Positions 26,456 through 38,138 of a stretch of DNA of 64,000 bases are shown piece by piece (the stretch's first letter is position 1; each line of letters starts with the position of its first letter). This DNA comes from Diprion similis. Its lineage: Eukaryota; Arthropoda; Insecta; Hymenoptera; Diprionidae. Position numbers and translations under genes: made by a program. The stretch spans positions 223,501 through 287,500 of the forward strand of contig NC_060107.1 in the NCBI RefSeq assembly GCF_021155765.1. The letters are read 5' to 3'. The notes beneath the pieces were generated by a model. The model did not search any database, was not told the origin of the DNA, and worked only from the letters and a program-made list of their open reading frames with translations.

Positions 26456-29400
26456 GCAAGGAAAAATGTATGCTGCAAACGGTTAAGAAAACTCAGAAAT
26501 ACACGAGGCAGCAGTGCAGCTCTGATAATACGGGCAACCCTATCGAGTCAAGCACTAACTCGTTGCTCTAGGCGCGAGTTTCGCCGCCGGCGACGGTGGC
26601 TGAAGCAACGCCGATACAGACTACTAGCGGGGTGATTCGTTTCTCCCCGTAATGGTGCCGGACACACCCAAATTTTGAGCTTCGTGATGCCCCGTTGGGG
26701 TGAAAAGGTTTATTACCTGTGAATTCCTATAAATATAATCTTCGAACAATGACAATAGACGACTCATTTTCCAGACGAGTGTTTATTTGTTTTTTACAAA
26801 TTGTGTGCTATTCAAATTGGAAGGGAAACTTTGAAATTACGGACTTGATTATCGTTTTCGATTATTTTTACTGTTTATTCAAGTGATATAAACAAGTAAA
26901 AATTGGAATCGAATTGAAAATGTTCAACTTTCATTTCAATATCTTCAAAATGACATTTTTGACGGTTGAAACAGCTTCTCATCGCTTCTACAACAGCAGA
27001 ATTTATCGCGAAAAAAATCATTGCAATTGCTCAAACTCTGCAAATTCTTAGTTGAATTACAGGTAAAAAGTTGATTACCAACAACGTAAAAGATTTTTTA
27101 CATTCTTGCCACATGTCTGCGGATATACTCGTATATTACACGTAAAAAAGTTAGGTGTGCTTTCCCTTTCAGACGTACCAAGTATGTGGAAAGTTGGTTT
27201 ATTTCGAACCACCCGACGCTGAAAACATGACACGTCCATTTCCGAGTGGGTATTCGTATGAGAAAAAAATAAGAAAAAAAAGCCCGGCCGAAAACGACCA
27301 ATGCGTCGAAGTAATTTTATTTTCACGAATGGAATGGGAAATCGGTGTAGAAATAGTTCCAAGTTTTTCCATTCCTCGCATTTTCGATTTTCATTTTCTC
27401 CTCGGAAGCGAGAAACGATAGATAAAATTTGAAGGACCGTGAACGCGTGATATCCTTCCAACTTTCTAATAATTTATTGGTGCTGGATGCATCGTCGGTG
27501 CGATGCAGGATTTTGTGATATCAGTAGCGACTTTTCTGTAATCCAGATTGAAGCATAAATCAACATAAAGATGGGGTGAAACGAGACAGCCACCTTTCTC
27601 TAGCTTGTACAGCGGAGAGAAAAGTTGTTGCAGTGGAAAGTGGCTGGGGTGGAAGAGAAGTATAGGCAAATAAGGAAAAATGGAAAAAGCAAGTCGGAGA
27701 GAAAAGGAGAAGGAAAATCAGGCTTTCATAAATATTACAACCAGGAAGCGATAACGAGGCAGAATTTATATCCTGGGTGTTGCCTTCAGATTCATGAGAC
27801 GTATATCTGATGACGACCCTTATACATAGTTATAAAATTTGCGAAAACAAAGACCCAGCGAGCACTTTTCGTTTTCCGAATTATAGATCTACACTCCAAG
27901 ATATCCGCTTTGTTATTCGTCAAGAACTCGTACACGCCAAATTTCCACTAGCCTGAATTATCGGCGGAAATTGAAAATTTATTTTCCGTTTAGTTGCCCG
28001 AAGTCATCGTTGCTTTATGGCGTTAGATAATCACCACATTCCTATCATAGATAATTGAATTTTTCAATATTCCAATTTAACAAACACTGAGGACAACGTG
28101 TCACTTTACTTTCTTTGTATCATACCTCGTGGCATGTATTAATTAAGTGTAGTGATTGCAATACTTACTTAGAATACCCAAGCTGCGAGACTCCCTGGAG
28201 ACGCTTAAAAAATACTATACGGTTAAGATTAATTTCACGAGTCTGAGATTGATCGAGTGCCGTGATTACGATTGTAATATGAGAAATTAGAATAAGAGCC
28301 CAATAATTATAATTAGACTTGCGATTAGTCATTGAAATGGAATCGAGGCGACTAGGCGTCTGGGCATCGAACTCATCGAATGGTGTGTAATAATACGTAC
28401 AATAAGTATACCCATCTCGACTTGATTTTCATCGGGAAGTCCAGCTGTGTCCAGTTTCACAATTGGCCCAAATGATACGCACGTGGAAAGCTATAGTCAC
28501 GCTGACAATATTTGTAACACTCGCTGCTCCCGGTGTAGCATTATCCTTCGAATTGATTAGACAATTGATTTTTTGCAAAGTTCGACAAGCTTCAGGTCCA
28601 CAATAGAGGATTGTAAACGAAGTTTTCACTTATACGACACTTCCGTTTGAAAGTTTAAATCTGCAGTTGATCGATCTGAGATTGGTTGTATAAAAGTTAT
28701 AGGCTCACTGCTTAAATTCCTTATCATACGTAAGGGTGTACGCGAAAACTTTTGTTTGACAATACTTTCGAAAGTAAAAATGCAAAGTCGGACGGCTTTG
28801 TTCTTGTCCGCCACGGTAAATTATATCACCCTCGTGGTAAACCTACCCCATCAGAAATCATACGTTCTCAATTCATCATCATATGTGCGACCACTATATC
28901 CGTGACCCGTGATACTCGACAATTGTAACGAGCTGCGTAAAAAGTGTAACAAATTTTAATGACAATACATAACAGCAGGATAATAATCGAATTTTGTGGC
29001 TATCGTTACCTTATCTCTGCAGGAGAACCCTCCGCAAACATTCTTCAAGTGATTCCAGTGATCTAATCATTCAGCTCGTGACCCCGAACGGCCAAAGCTA
29101 TCCGCGATTTCAAATTATTCACACTTTTTTGGATGGGTTCGTACGATTTCATCAGTCACGGGAAAAAGATTTTGGAAACGGTGTCCAAGAGTTGGCTTGT
29201 AAAATGGGGTTGAGCAGCGAGACGGTTGAATATTCGTAATCGCGAATCCGGCTATTTTATAGGACGACTGGGACGGCGCGTAGATATTTAACAATTGATG
29301 CGACGAGGCGCGAATACTCGTTGAACGGTTAAAAAGGTGAAAAAAATTTCAGCGAGCCTTTATGCGAGATGGTTATATACCTCTCCTCCAGTTTTACCCG

Positions 29401-29689
29401 CAATAAGCTTTATAACAGAGGCTCTAAAATTTAACGAGCAATATTATAGTCTCAGGACCGCCAGCTGGATTCTGCTTTCTTCCCGTCGTATAGAAGTGCC
29501 GAAAGTTTCTCTAGTCTCGTGCAGGCAAGTCGTTTTCCGTCATTTATAACAGCGAGGGCTGAAAAGCTCGTCATAGCGTGATGCGATTTAATTTCTAGTT
29601 ACTCTTAGGAGAGCAAAAACAACCCGTCGGCCTTTTACCAATTCGCGTTATCATAACCGGTGATCAAGACGACGGGGAGCGCCTGTCGA

Positions 29690-29790
29690 GGGCGTTGCGT
29701 CGCGACGCGTCGCGGCGCTAACTGAGCCGCCGTGCTTCCATTCTCCAGGTTGAACTTGATTCTCCACGGGGGACGCATGCGTTCCCCAAA
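29690..29790. other. GC-rich island with CpG palindrome
   Basis: A short block much richer in CpG than its surroundings, containing the perfect palindrome GCGTCGCGACGC at 29,697-29,708. It could be an unmethylated regulatory element or a promoter of an unseen transcript, but no exon is visible next to it. Confidence 0.35.
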
Positions 29791-29929
29791 CGGCGCGATA
29801 GTTATACTACCCCCTTAAAATTCGTACATACCACAACGACGGCGAAAATTTTCTATTCAATTTCAACTAACAACGAGATCCTCGAACTCTTCGTAATTAT
29901 AGCTAATAAGCTAATAAGCTATCTTCGTA

Positions 29930-30645
29930 ATTATACCGGCCAAATTAATTTCTCATTTTTTTTTTTCTTCTTTTTGGCCTGCATGCGAATCATGCCGCTT
30001 TGCCGTAGAATAACCGATAATATATATATATAGCTGTAAAATGTGTAATACATGAGCCGTTAATTCGCTCGCTTTGCCGTTAGTCTAAGAACGTTGATCA
30101 CGATTAGGTAGTCAGGGATGAAATATCTTGGATAAAGCTTGCACGATAAAGGTGTATGTAGGTACACAATATATATTCTTGTGTCGTTTGCAAAGTTCTC
30201 CGACTCCCGATATTCACGGACACAAGGTAAGATTATTAAATTTTGTTTAATTAATTTATGCCTCGTGCGAGACAAGCGTACAACATAAAACCTACCGACG
30301 AAGGCACCGGGCAGAGATTAAAGTATTACAATATTTTTCTCTTTGTATTACGGCGTGGAAACAACCAGTTTGAGTAAAAGTACCTAATCAACATTCGAGA
30401 AATTTGTTTTCTCGTTGAATTTTAAAAATAATATTGTCGGACGAAATGTTTGCCAAATTATGAGGAGGAAAAAAAATTTGTTCAGTACGTCTGATTTTAA
30501 TTATGAATTATAAATTCGCTATTTAATTTTGTCTCTTCTTTTTTCTTTTTCGCCTGAATACGAATCGTGGGGTTTCGCCATCGAATAACGGATAATACGG
30601 CTATACAATGTGCAATACACAAGCCATTCACTCGCTCGCACCGCC
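29930..30645. repeat. Duplicated 130-bp segment, two diverged direct copies
   Basis: Copy 1 spans about 29,930-30,080 and copy 2 about 30,505-30,645. Both run from an AATTAT stretch through a pyrimidine tract, then GCCTG, CGAATC, TAGAATAAC/CGAATAACG, GATAATA, AATGTG(T/C)AATACA and CTCGCTCGC, in the same order and spacing. The roughly 450 bases between the copies are not duplicated. Confidence 0.7.
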
Positions 30646-31804
30646 ATAAAGCGACAATTTGGTCGGGCTGAATTCAAGCAAAGGCCGTACATTCTTGCCT
30701 GACAAAAGCGATACTTATTTCACTTATTCAACACCCACTCGATAATTTATATAGGTTTTCCCCACTGTTGGGGATAAACAAAGAACGTATCTAAAAAGCT
30801 CAGACCTTGGAGTGAATCGCGGCAATACGTATAACTATGATGGTAAATACCTTATATATTCGCATGTATACTACATATGTGCGTGATATAAATTTTTAGG
30901 AGGTGAGAAACAAGTTCGCAGCAAAGTATATTATTAGGCATATTACTCATCTTTTATGATACGTATATATTTCAACACTAAATATCAACTCGTTATTGCA
31001 GCGTGTAACATAAGAGTCAACATTCCTGTAAGCAGTAATCAACAATTTATACGAAGAAGTCACGCCATTGCTGCGCCACAGGTGGCTGCAATCCCTCTAC
31101 TGGTTACAATTCAAGTACACCCTCGAAAATCAAAACAATGACTAGATATAATTTGAAATTGACTCCATGGGTTCGAATACGTAGTATACATCTCGCTTAG
31201 TTCCACCTATATTACGCATATGTCACAAAAAAGAATGCGGTTAAAAAATGCTTTCAAACAAGACATAATCTCAAGAAAAGGGCAAATGTTTACCTCATCG
31301 CCATCAATTATGCCAAACAATTGAAGATAGATTTGACGTCGTTTTACCTATAGAGGATACCGATTCCACAGCTTCAACTTTATTATTACTATTAATTTTT
31401 TTCTTTTTTAAGGCATTCACTGACAAATTTTACGTAACGTTCCGGTGATTTGTTATTTCTTGCTGCTCGATAATACACAGTGCAGAATACGAGTTTTATG
31501 TACACTCCTGAAATTTTCGCAGTGATCAAGTTTTTGGAGAGTTTGATTTTTAACGTTAATTGATATCGATATTCTTTTCCTCAACGCGGTTCCAACTTAC
31601 TGAAATACGTGGTACACAATGTTGCAAAAGGAATTTACGGAGATGGGAAACAAACAAATTTAATCCGTCGGCTCAACTTTGAATTTCACTCCCTTGATTG
31701 CCCCAGACAAGAAAAAGAAAGAAACCAAATGTCGCGACGGATTTTTCAATCGCTTGGAATAATATTATTGGCACGCACATGAATAGCTTGCACACCACTT
31801 CCCA

Positions 31805-31907
31805 AGGTGAATTCTGACCGATTCAAGGCATTGGTGTCGTCTGCTACCATCTATTTGATCTGAACGGCAGACGCCACGGGTGACTTTGAATCGGTTAAAA
31901 TTCACCT
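31805..31907. repeat. Long imperfect hairpin, about 40-bp stem
   Basis: Arm 31,805-31,844 (starting AGGTGAATT, then ACCGATTCAA) pairs with arm 31,867-31,907 (ending AATTCACCT), with roughly three quarters of positions complementary and a loop of about 22 bases (31,845-31,866). Size and shape would suit either a microRNA precursor or a short MITE. The sequence alone does not decide between them. Confidence 0.6.
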
Positions 31908-32457
31908 CAGGAGGAGTACCAGGAACTTCATCCGTATATATTTTTAAACCCGTCGAAAATGTACACTATTAGAAAAGCTTGATTACGAATATCGAAAAAC
32001 ACTTCTTCTAGGTATACATAGTTTTTTTTTACAAAATTTTGTTCGATATTCGACTCATTCTAACGAAGCTTTCTTCGATTTCGATTCGACCCATCTACGA
32101 ATGGATTGTTTTTGAATCCCCACGTCCACAACTAACAGTGACTCCTTTTGACAGCCCCATTAAGCCACCGTGTATCGACAATTTGGTAGCACCTGCAAGC
32201 CTTTGAGCCCCACATTCCTCTTGAGAAACATCCCCGTTCCCGGAAAATCCCCATTATGGCCTGACTTCGGATGGTCTCTCCCGCTCTATTAGTTGTCTTG
32301 TCTCGAAAGCAATTTGCTTGGTTAAATTGCCAACTTGGATGTGCCTGGCAAGCCAATTCCATGATCTGTCTTGGCCAATATAATTGACTTGCAATTAAGT
32401 TTTAGGGCCATCAATGAGAATGGCGTTGATCATCCCTCGATTATCATTCGAGAATGC

Positions 32458-32473
32458 GGGGGGGGGGGGGGGG
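32458..32473. repeat. Poly-G run, 16 bases
   Basis: Sixteen G followed by CGATGG, resembling the run at 9,458. Confidence 0.9.
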
Positions 32474-33457
32474 CGATGGTTATTTCTTACAATTGAAAAT
32501 CCTAACTAACATTGGCCCACACGTGTTTGACCTGATAGGTCTTCCCGATCTTCCCTAAAAACTCTTTTTAGTTGGGTGAAGTAAATTTGTTCGAAGACAT
32601 TTGAAGTCACCTACCTGATGGTTGTTGTTACTTCTCGTTCTTTGTATCATTATCAGACTCTGTAACGGCATCACTTTGTGCAAGTAAATACCCTGTGAAC
32701 AGGGGAAAATTAATAGAGTTCATACGTTGTATCAATTTATACAAATTGGGATTAATTTGATAAGCCGAGGAGTGGAAAAAAACAAAAAAGTTGATAACGC
32801 ACGAAAGCTGGATAGAAATGATATTTACGAGTAGATTGTGTTCAAATTAGTAATCTTCATAATATATTGTTGTCAATTACTATTGGTACTTTTTCCAATT
32901 GAAATGTTATTGTCAGCAGTTAAAATTACTATTATTACACTCTTTACTGGTCATTATTTTTAGTATTTCATATTGGTAAACTCATTGCAATCTACTAAAC
33001 TATTATTATTCGAGGAAATATTGTCTCAGTGCTAAGATTTTCAAATATACTACTGTAGTATTAATTAAACGATTATTTCCATTATTTTTTTTTTCTTGTG
33101 AATTTCAAACATTTTTGTATAGTTGTATCAATTGCTCCAGGGAAGAGCCACGAACCTATCTTTACACCACTGAGATGAAATTGGCTACTTGGCCACTTTT
33201 CACGCACGTGTGGTGAAAAAATATATAAATTGTATTAATTTCCTGCTTAAATACATATTGCCATTCATTGATCAATGTGAATTGATAATATGCCTTCGAA
33301 AAGGGGAAAAAAAGGAAAAATCTATTCATGTGTTCACAAAAAGAATGGCGTACACGAAGGGCGAGGGGTTGTTTCCCGCTCTTGGTACACAAAATACTAT
33401 TTTTAAATGATTTCAACTGGTTATAATTAGTCAATTCTCAACAGCTATGGTCGCATT

Positions 33458-36400
33458 TCAAGCCGCGGCATCAGCACTTAGCATATCTCTCGCGATTTGT
33501 CGCAGTTTTTCACGTCGGATCTTCCCAGTCGGGGACTTCGGCATATGCTCAAGGAACTTGACACCTCCGCGAAGTCGTTTGTAATCTGAAAGCTTGGTGG
33601 CCACGAGGTCAACTAATTCCGCTCCAATAACCTAAAACGTGTCAATTAAATTGCGACGAATCAATCTGATGCACGATTATGGATCGACCCGTAGGTTGAA
33701 GCTCGGGCGGCGAAAGGTATATTATATATTCGAGAATCCTCAGAATTATGTAAACAATCACCTCGTTGCTGATGTTAAAGGAGTCCGCTGTCGTAACGAC
33801 AAAGGCCATCAGAAGGTCGTCGGCACCAGGACGAGGCTGGCCCACGACGGCCACTTCCTTGACTCTGGGATGAGTCAACAGTAAACTCTCGATTTCGGAT
33901 GGATATATGTGATGATCATGATACTTGACCAACTCCTTCATTCTGTCGATCACAAAAATATTCCCATTTTCGTCGTAATATCCGATATCTCCGGAGTGGA
34001 TCCATCCTTGAATACAGAAGAAATCAACATATCGAAATTGAACGACCGTGCGAAGTACAATATTACGAAAGGTTTGCAGTCTGACCAACCTTCCTCGTCA
34101 ATGAGCTTAGCTGTGTCTTCGAGATTTTTGTAATAAGAATGCATCATAAAGTCAGTCCTCAGCAGTAATTCACCCTTTTTTCTGGCCCCTAATACGCGCC
34201 CTGAATCCGTATCGATCACCTTCAGCTGGGCATTATAAAGAATTTTACCGCATGAACCATCAAGCCTTGAGTTAATCGGCTGAATTGCGAAGTAACCACC
34301 AAGCTCCGTCATTCCGTAAGCCCCGATGATCTGGGCCTTGGGCAAGTACTTGGATAGGGCTTCGTACGATGTTGCGGATAACGGCGCCCCGCCATATATG
34401 ATTCGATTTAGGGATGAAAGATCGTGTGTATCCAACGCGTCGGATTTCACTAACTTGTTGATCATACTCGGAGACATGAAAACCCAGTTAACCTGGAAAC
34501 CATAGTATACTGTGTTACGTAAGTGCGGAAAGAGGATGACTCACGCTATTTTACCCAACTCCTATTGTAAAGGAAAGTTTGATTTGAGAAGAAAACAGAT
34601 GTAATATATCAATTTGGCAGAAGTATATCAAGAGCAATCAAGGGGCACAAAAGCACAGACCCGGTTCCAAGAAACCTAACCTAACCTGCGCACACACAAA
34701 ATTTATGTTGAACATAATCCAATTACGTCACTGATGGCGCGTAAGGTCTGTACATAAAATGAGGCTATCGGAAAGTGCGCATGCGTTAAGAACGCACTGG
34801 TCCAGGAAATTGAGAATATTAGTTGAGCGCATGCGCGAGCCTCGTTTATAGCACTGTTCAGAAATGGGGCATTTTACGCATGCTCCGCAGGTTTTGCAAA
34901 TCTCACTTTCCAAACGCATGTCAGAACAAATTGTTATACCGCCGACTCCGCTGTTAGACATGCAAAAAATACTTATCGTTAAACTACTAAGGCTCATGAT
35001 TTACTTTGTATTTTTCCATCAGGGCACAAGCTGAGTGCTCTTCGAAGGCCTTTACTATGAGTCTAGGAATGCCCAAGCTCAGACTCATGAATATAAAGTG
35101 TATCGTAGTGATCCAATCAAATATTCCAAAGTGCAGGCAAATTTGCCCGGTCATACCGAACTGTTCTGATGTTGTGCACGCTTGCATCAGGAGAGATGCG
35201 TGGCTTATCCCGGCACCTTTTGACAAACCAGTTGTACCGGAGGAAAACATTATCGAAGCAATTTCCCTCGATGACTCGATCGGGGTACACTCAAAATTTT
35301 TGACTTGGTCAGCACTTGATTCTGCAATTACGCTCTCGAAGTCGAGGAAATCAGTAGATTTGCCAAAAACAATTATTTTTGGATCAATATTTGCTGTTTT
35401 AGCGGCCGCGGTAACAGCTGTGACTGCATTCTCACTGACAAATATCATTTTTGGTCTAAGGATGGTAAACCGGTGGTGAAGGTCCGCTGCAACAATAATT
35501 CCATCTCTTTAATAACCATTATACACTGAGTTTTCGTAGGGCCGAGGAGGGTCACTAATACACTCTGATGTTTTACGCAGTCAGCCACGAAACTCGAAAA
35601 TTCACGGCATATTCAGTTCAAAGAGTAGCGTAATGAACCATTTTAGGTATTATCTTAAATAAATTGATCTAACGATCAACCAGCAACACCAATAATATCA
35701 TCTGTAAATCAATCACCTATTTCCAGCGAAGCATTTGAAAGACTAAAGGTAGCTCCGAGGTACAATGACGCAAAGTAGGACAACACAGCGTCCAAATGAT
35801 GTTCGCTACAGATTGCGACGACATCCCGTGGAAGTAGGCCCTGTGACCTCATCCACAGAGCGCACCTAACGCTTCGTTCTCTTACCTCTTTACATGTGTA
35901 TAATTCACCGCTGGCGGTATCAATCTGAAATAACAGGATAAAATCACTATGTTTACTACGCTTAAATTAAATGTAACTGTAATAAACTAAACTAGTCACA
36001 GCTTTAACTTTTCGTTCTATGTATATATATTTTGCAAGTCCGCTTTACCTGACTCGCCGCATCTGGATTACTTTCCAATTTATCCAGTATAAACTTTCCG
36101 ACACTGTTGTAATTGACGTTAAAACGGACCTCGTCACCTTTCAATACGTTGTTTTCGATTCTGCATCCAGCACCATTCTAAAAACAAAACTTATATCCAT
36201 GAATATACATCCATGAATATGACGCAGCCATACTTGTACCAACACTTGTACTTACTTCTACCTTCGTATTTTCAAAAAAGTTTTGGCGGTTCATTTTCGT
36301 ATTTAACATACGATACAGATTATTATAGCAAATCGAACAACCCGTCAACGTATGTTTCAATGACGAATAGATAGAGCGTTCGGAGAGTAGAAACCCAACT

Positions 36401-36492
36401 GCAGTCAACGTGAAACTTGTTACCAGAAGGAAATGTGCATTACATGTGTTTTTAAAACCTAAACCACTTAATAGTGGGATGAGTGAGGACAT
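33458..36492 (-). CDS. Acyl-CoA synthetase / 4-coumarate-CoA-ligase-like enzyme
   Basis: This is a member of the adenylate-forming (ANL) superfamily, which activates a carboxylic acid with ATP and then forms the CoA thioester; the substrate is unknown. Seven exons join with all phases closed: 36492-36256, 36177-36049, 35924-35717, 35486-35005, 34492-34090, 34006-33762 and 33631-33458. Counting from Met at 36,294 the protein is 559 residues, the usual size. The upstream in-frame Met at 36,492 would give 625 and add a hydrophobic N-terminal segment. Visible motifs are the AMP-binding P-loop SSGTTGLSKG (207-216), YGMTE (345-349), SGDIGYYDENG (425-435, D427), DRMKEL (441-446) and PTGK with the catalytic lysine K539. 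The hinge is followed by KYHDHH where many relatives have KYKG. The protein ends ADAAA, so it has no SKL-type peroxisomal signal. Firefly-luciferase-like and 4CL-like insect paralogues share this layout. Confidence 0.92.
34675..34687. repeat. Short CCTAA telomere-like motif
   Basis: CCTAACCTAACCT inside an intron of the ligase gene. The insect telomere unit is TTAGG/CCTAA, but two and a half units is far too short for a telomere. Confidence 0.5.
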
Positions 36493-37632
36493 CTTTTGAT
36501 AACGAATCAGGGCGCCCAGCTGATGGAGGGGGACGAGATATGGATAGTATAGCAGTTGGAAAAAAACACCGAAAAACCTAATTTGTTCATGTCATCTAAT
36601 GCTGTTTGTTATGTATTGAAGATACGCTTGAACCAATTTTCAGTAGTGTACTGGTAGTATTGCCCAATGCAGTATTGTCAAGTCATTCGGTTGTAATCAC
36701 TGGAATATTCTAAACGAATCTTTTACTGATATAATAATCCACTGTCATATTGGACAACGCGGTTACACCCGTGTTGTTGAACATCAGTTACACAATCTGT
36801 AGATTAAATATTTTGAAAAACAATATTTCTCAACCCACATATTATACTGCAGTTGATATACCTTACCTCAATCATTTACAAAATATAACACAATCGTATT
36901 TAAATTTTGAGCTACTTATACGAACAATAAGAACACTTGCGCAGCGACGACTTACTGGAACAAACTTCGGTCGAATAATCTTAAATAATAAATACGAAAA
37001 AAAATTCAATATCCGAATGCAAAGCTTGCTATCTCGCTTCCTACTCTCAAAGATTCGCATCATATTTTATTAAAAGGTTCCGTTAACAATGAAATTCGAA
37101 AGGAATTTTTATCAATTTACGCGATAACAGCGAGCGAAGCGAAAAATTTATGTACTTTTGTTCACAAACATTTCTTGAAATACGGTCACGCTTCTCAACT
37201 ATTTTTACCTCTATCTCTTTTTATTTTTTTCTCTTCCACTTGAAATTTACATTCATAACAACTTGAGCATAACTATAATTATAGTAAATGAGTCGTCACA
37301 TGTATACAGTGTAGGTAAGTACGCGCGAACCTCACAATCAGTGGGACAATCGGACATTTCCTGAAAGAATTTTAATATAGTGGACAAACAAAAACATCAA
37401 AGGAAAAAATCTGGAAAAAATACCGGAAGACATTTTTGCCGTGTATTAAGTTTGTGTAAGAATTGGCATTCGGATTTTCATGGTAAATTAATAGAAAATA
37501 TTTCTTCAATATAAAGTAGATACATTTTTTTTTATAAACTTGGAAATGTGTCAGCGACCATGTGGAACCAATAAACTAGGCAGTTGTTACAAAAAACGAA
37601 GTATAAGAAATAAAAAGCTGCAAAAAAAAGGT

Positions 37633-37649
37633 GGGACGCTGAGCGTCCC
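37633..37649. repeat. Perfect 8-bp hairpin
   Basis: GGGACGCT and AGCGTCCC flank a single G, giving a near-palindrome of 17 bases that follows an A-run. Function unknown. Confidence 0.7.
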
Positions 37650-37900
37650 AGCGTTAATTACAGGGTCAAGGTAATAAGGGCTGATTTCTTGCCGTCAGAT
37701 GCCGTCAGAACGACCTCGGCACAACATATCGAGCATTGAATTCAGAAATGCCAAACCAAACTAGCTCTACTCCACGCAGCGCTTCCGCCTTGACGACCGC
37801 TGCAGAGGCAGTTAGTTTCAGGTTTACACATGAGTATGTCCACATAGACAGGTAGAGTCGAAACGACGATAATTACTAGCTATTTCTGCTGGGATGCTTG

Positions 37901-38122
37901 TCAGCTGACTGCTTCGTCAGTTTCCATTCGAATTGCAGCCCGCTGTTGCGCGCTGCTGATCACTGCCTGGCTGTTCACGACCATCAGGGACGTATTCATG
38001 GTGCGTGTGCTTGAGAGCAAAGTCTGAACCGAAGTGAGCTTCAGCCTTCCGGGCTCAGGTGCCGTAATGCCGTTTGGACCGCCCCCGCTTAACTCATGAA
38101 TTTCAATTATTGCAAGAACCAT
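37901..38122 (-). CDS. Unrecognised 73-codon open frame
   Basis: An ATG-initiated frame of 73 residues with a hydrophobic start, a Gly-Gly-Gly-Pro turn and a Ser/Thr-rich middle. The stretch is richer in GC than its surroundings and has a more protein-like composition than most random frames here. It has no motif I recognise, no visible neighbouring exons, and it abuts a foldback element at about 38,139. It could equally be a fragment of a retrocopy or a chance frame. Confidence 0.15.
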   Translation of the reverse strand: MVLAIIEIHELSGGGPNGITAPEPGRLKLTSVQTLLSSTRTMNTSLMVVNSQAVISSAQQRAAIRMETDEAVS

Positions 38123-38138
38123 TGATTTTCACATATGA

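Larger units (their letters stand above)
19139..33457. other. Gene-poor, repeat-rich region
   Basis: No coding gene could be supported. The first 400 bases or so may be the 5' UTR and promoter of the GPCR on the minus strand. The rest contains a small foldback element, a G/C-ended foldback element, a diverged repeat around 26.0-26.5 kb, a short GC-rich island near 29.7 kb, a duplicated 130-bp segment near 30 kb and a strong hairpin near 31.85 kb, all listed separately. A 3' UTR for the ligase gene must occupy some of the right end, but I found no canonical AATAAA there on the minus strand. Confidence 0.6.

Noticed and set aside
34675-34687. Telomere or chromosome end
   Set aside because: Only two and a half CCTAA units inside an intron of an intact gene.
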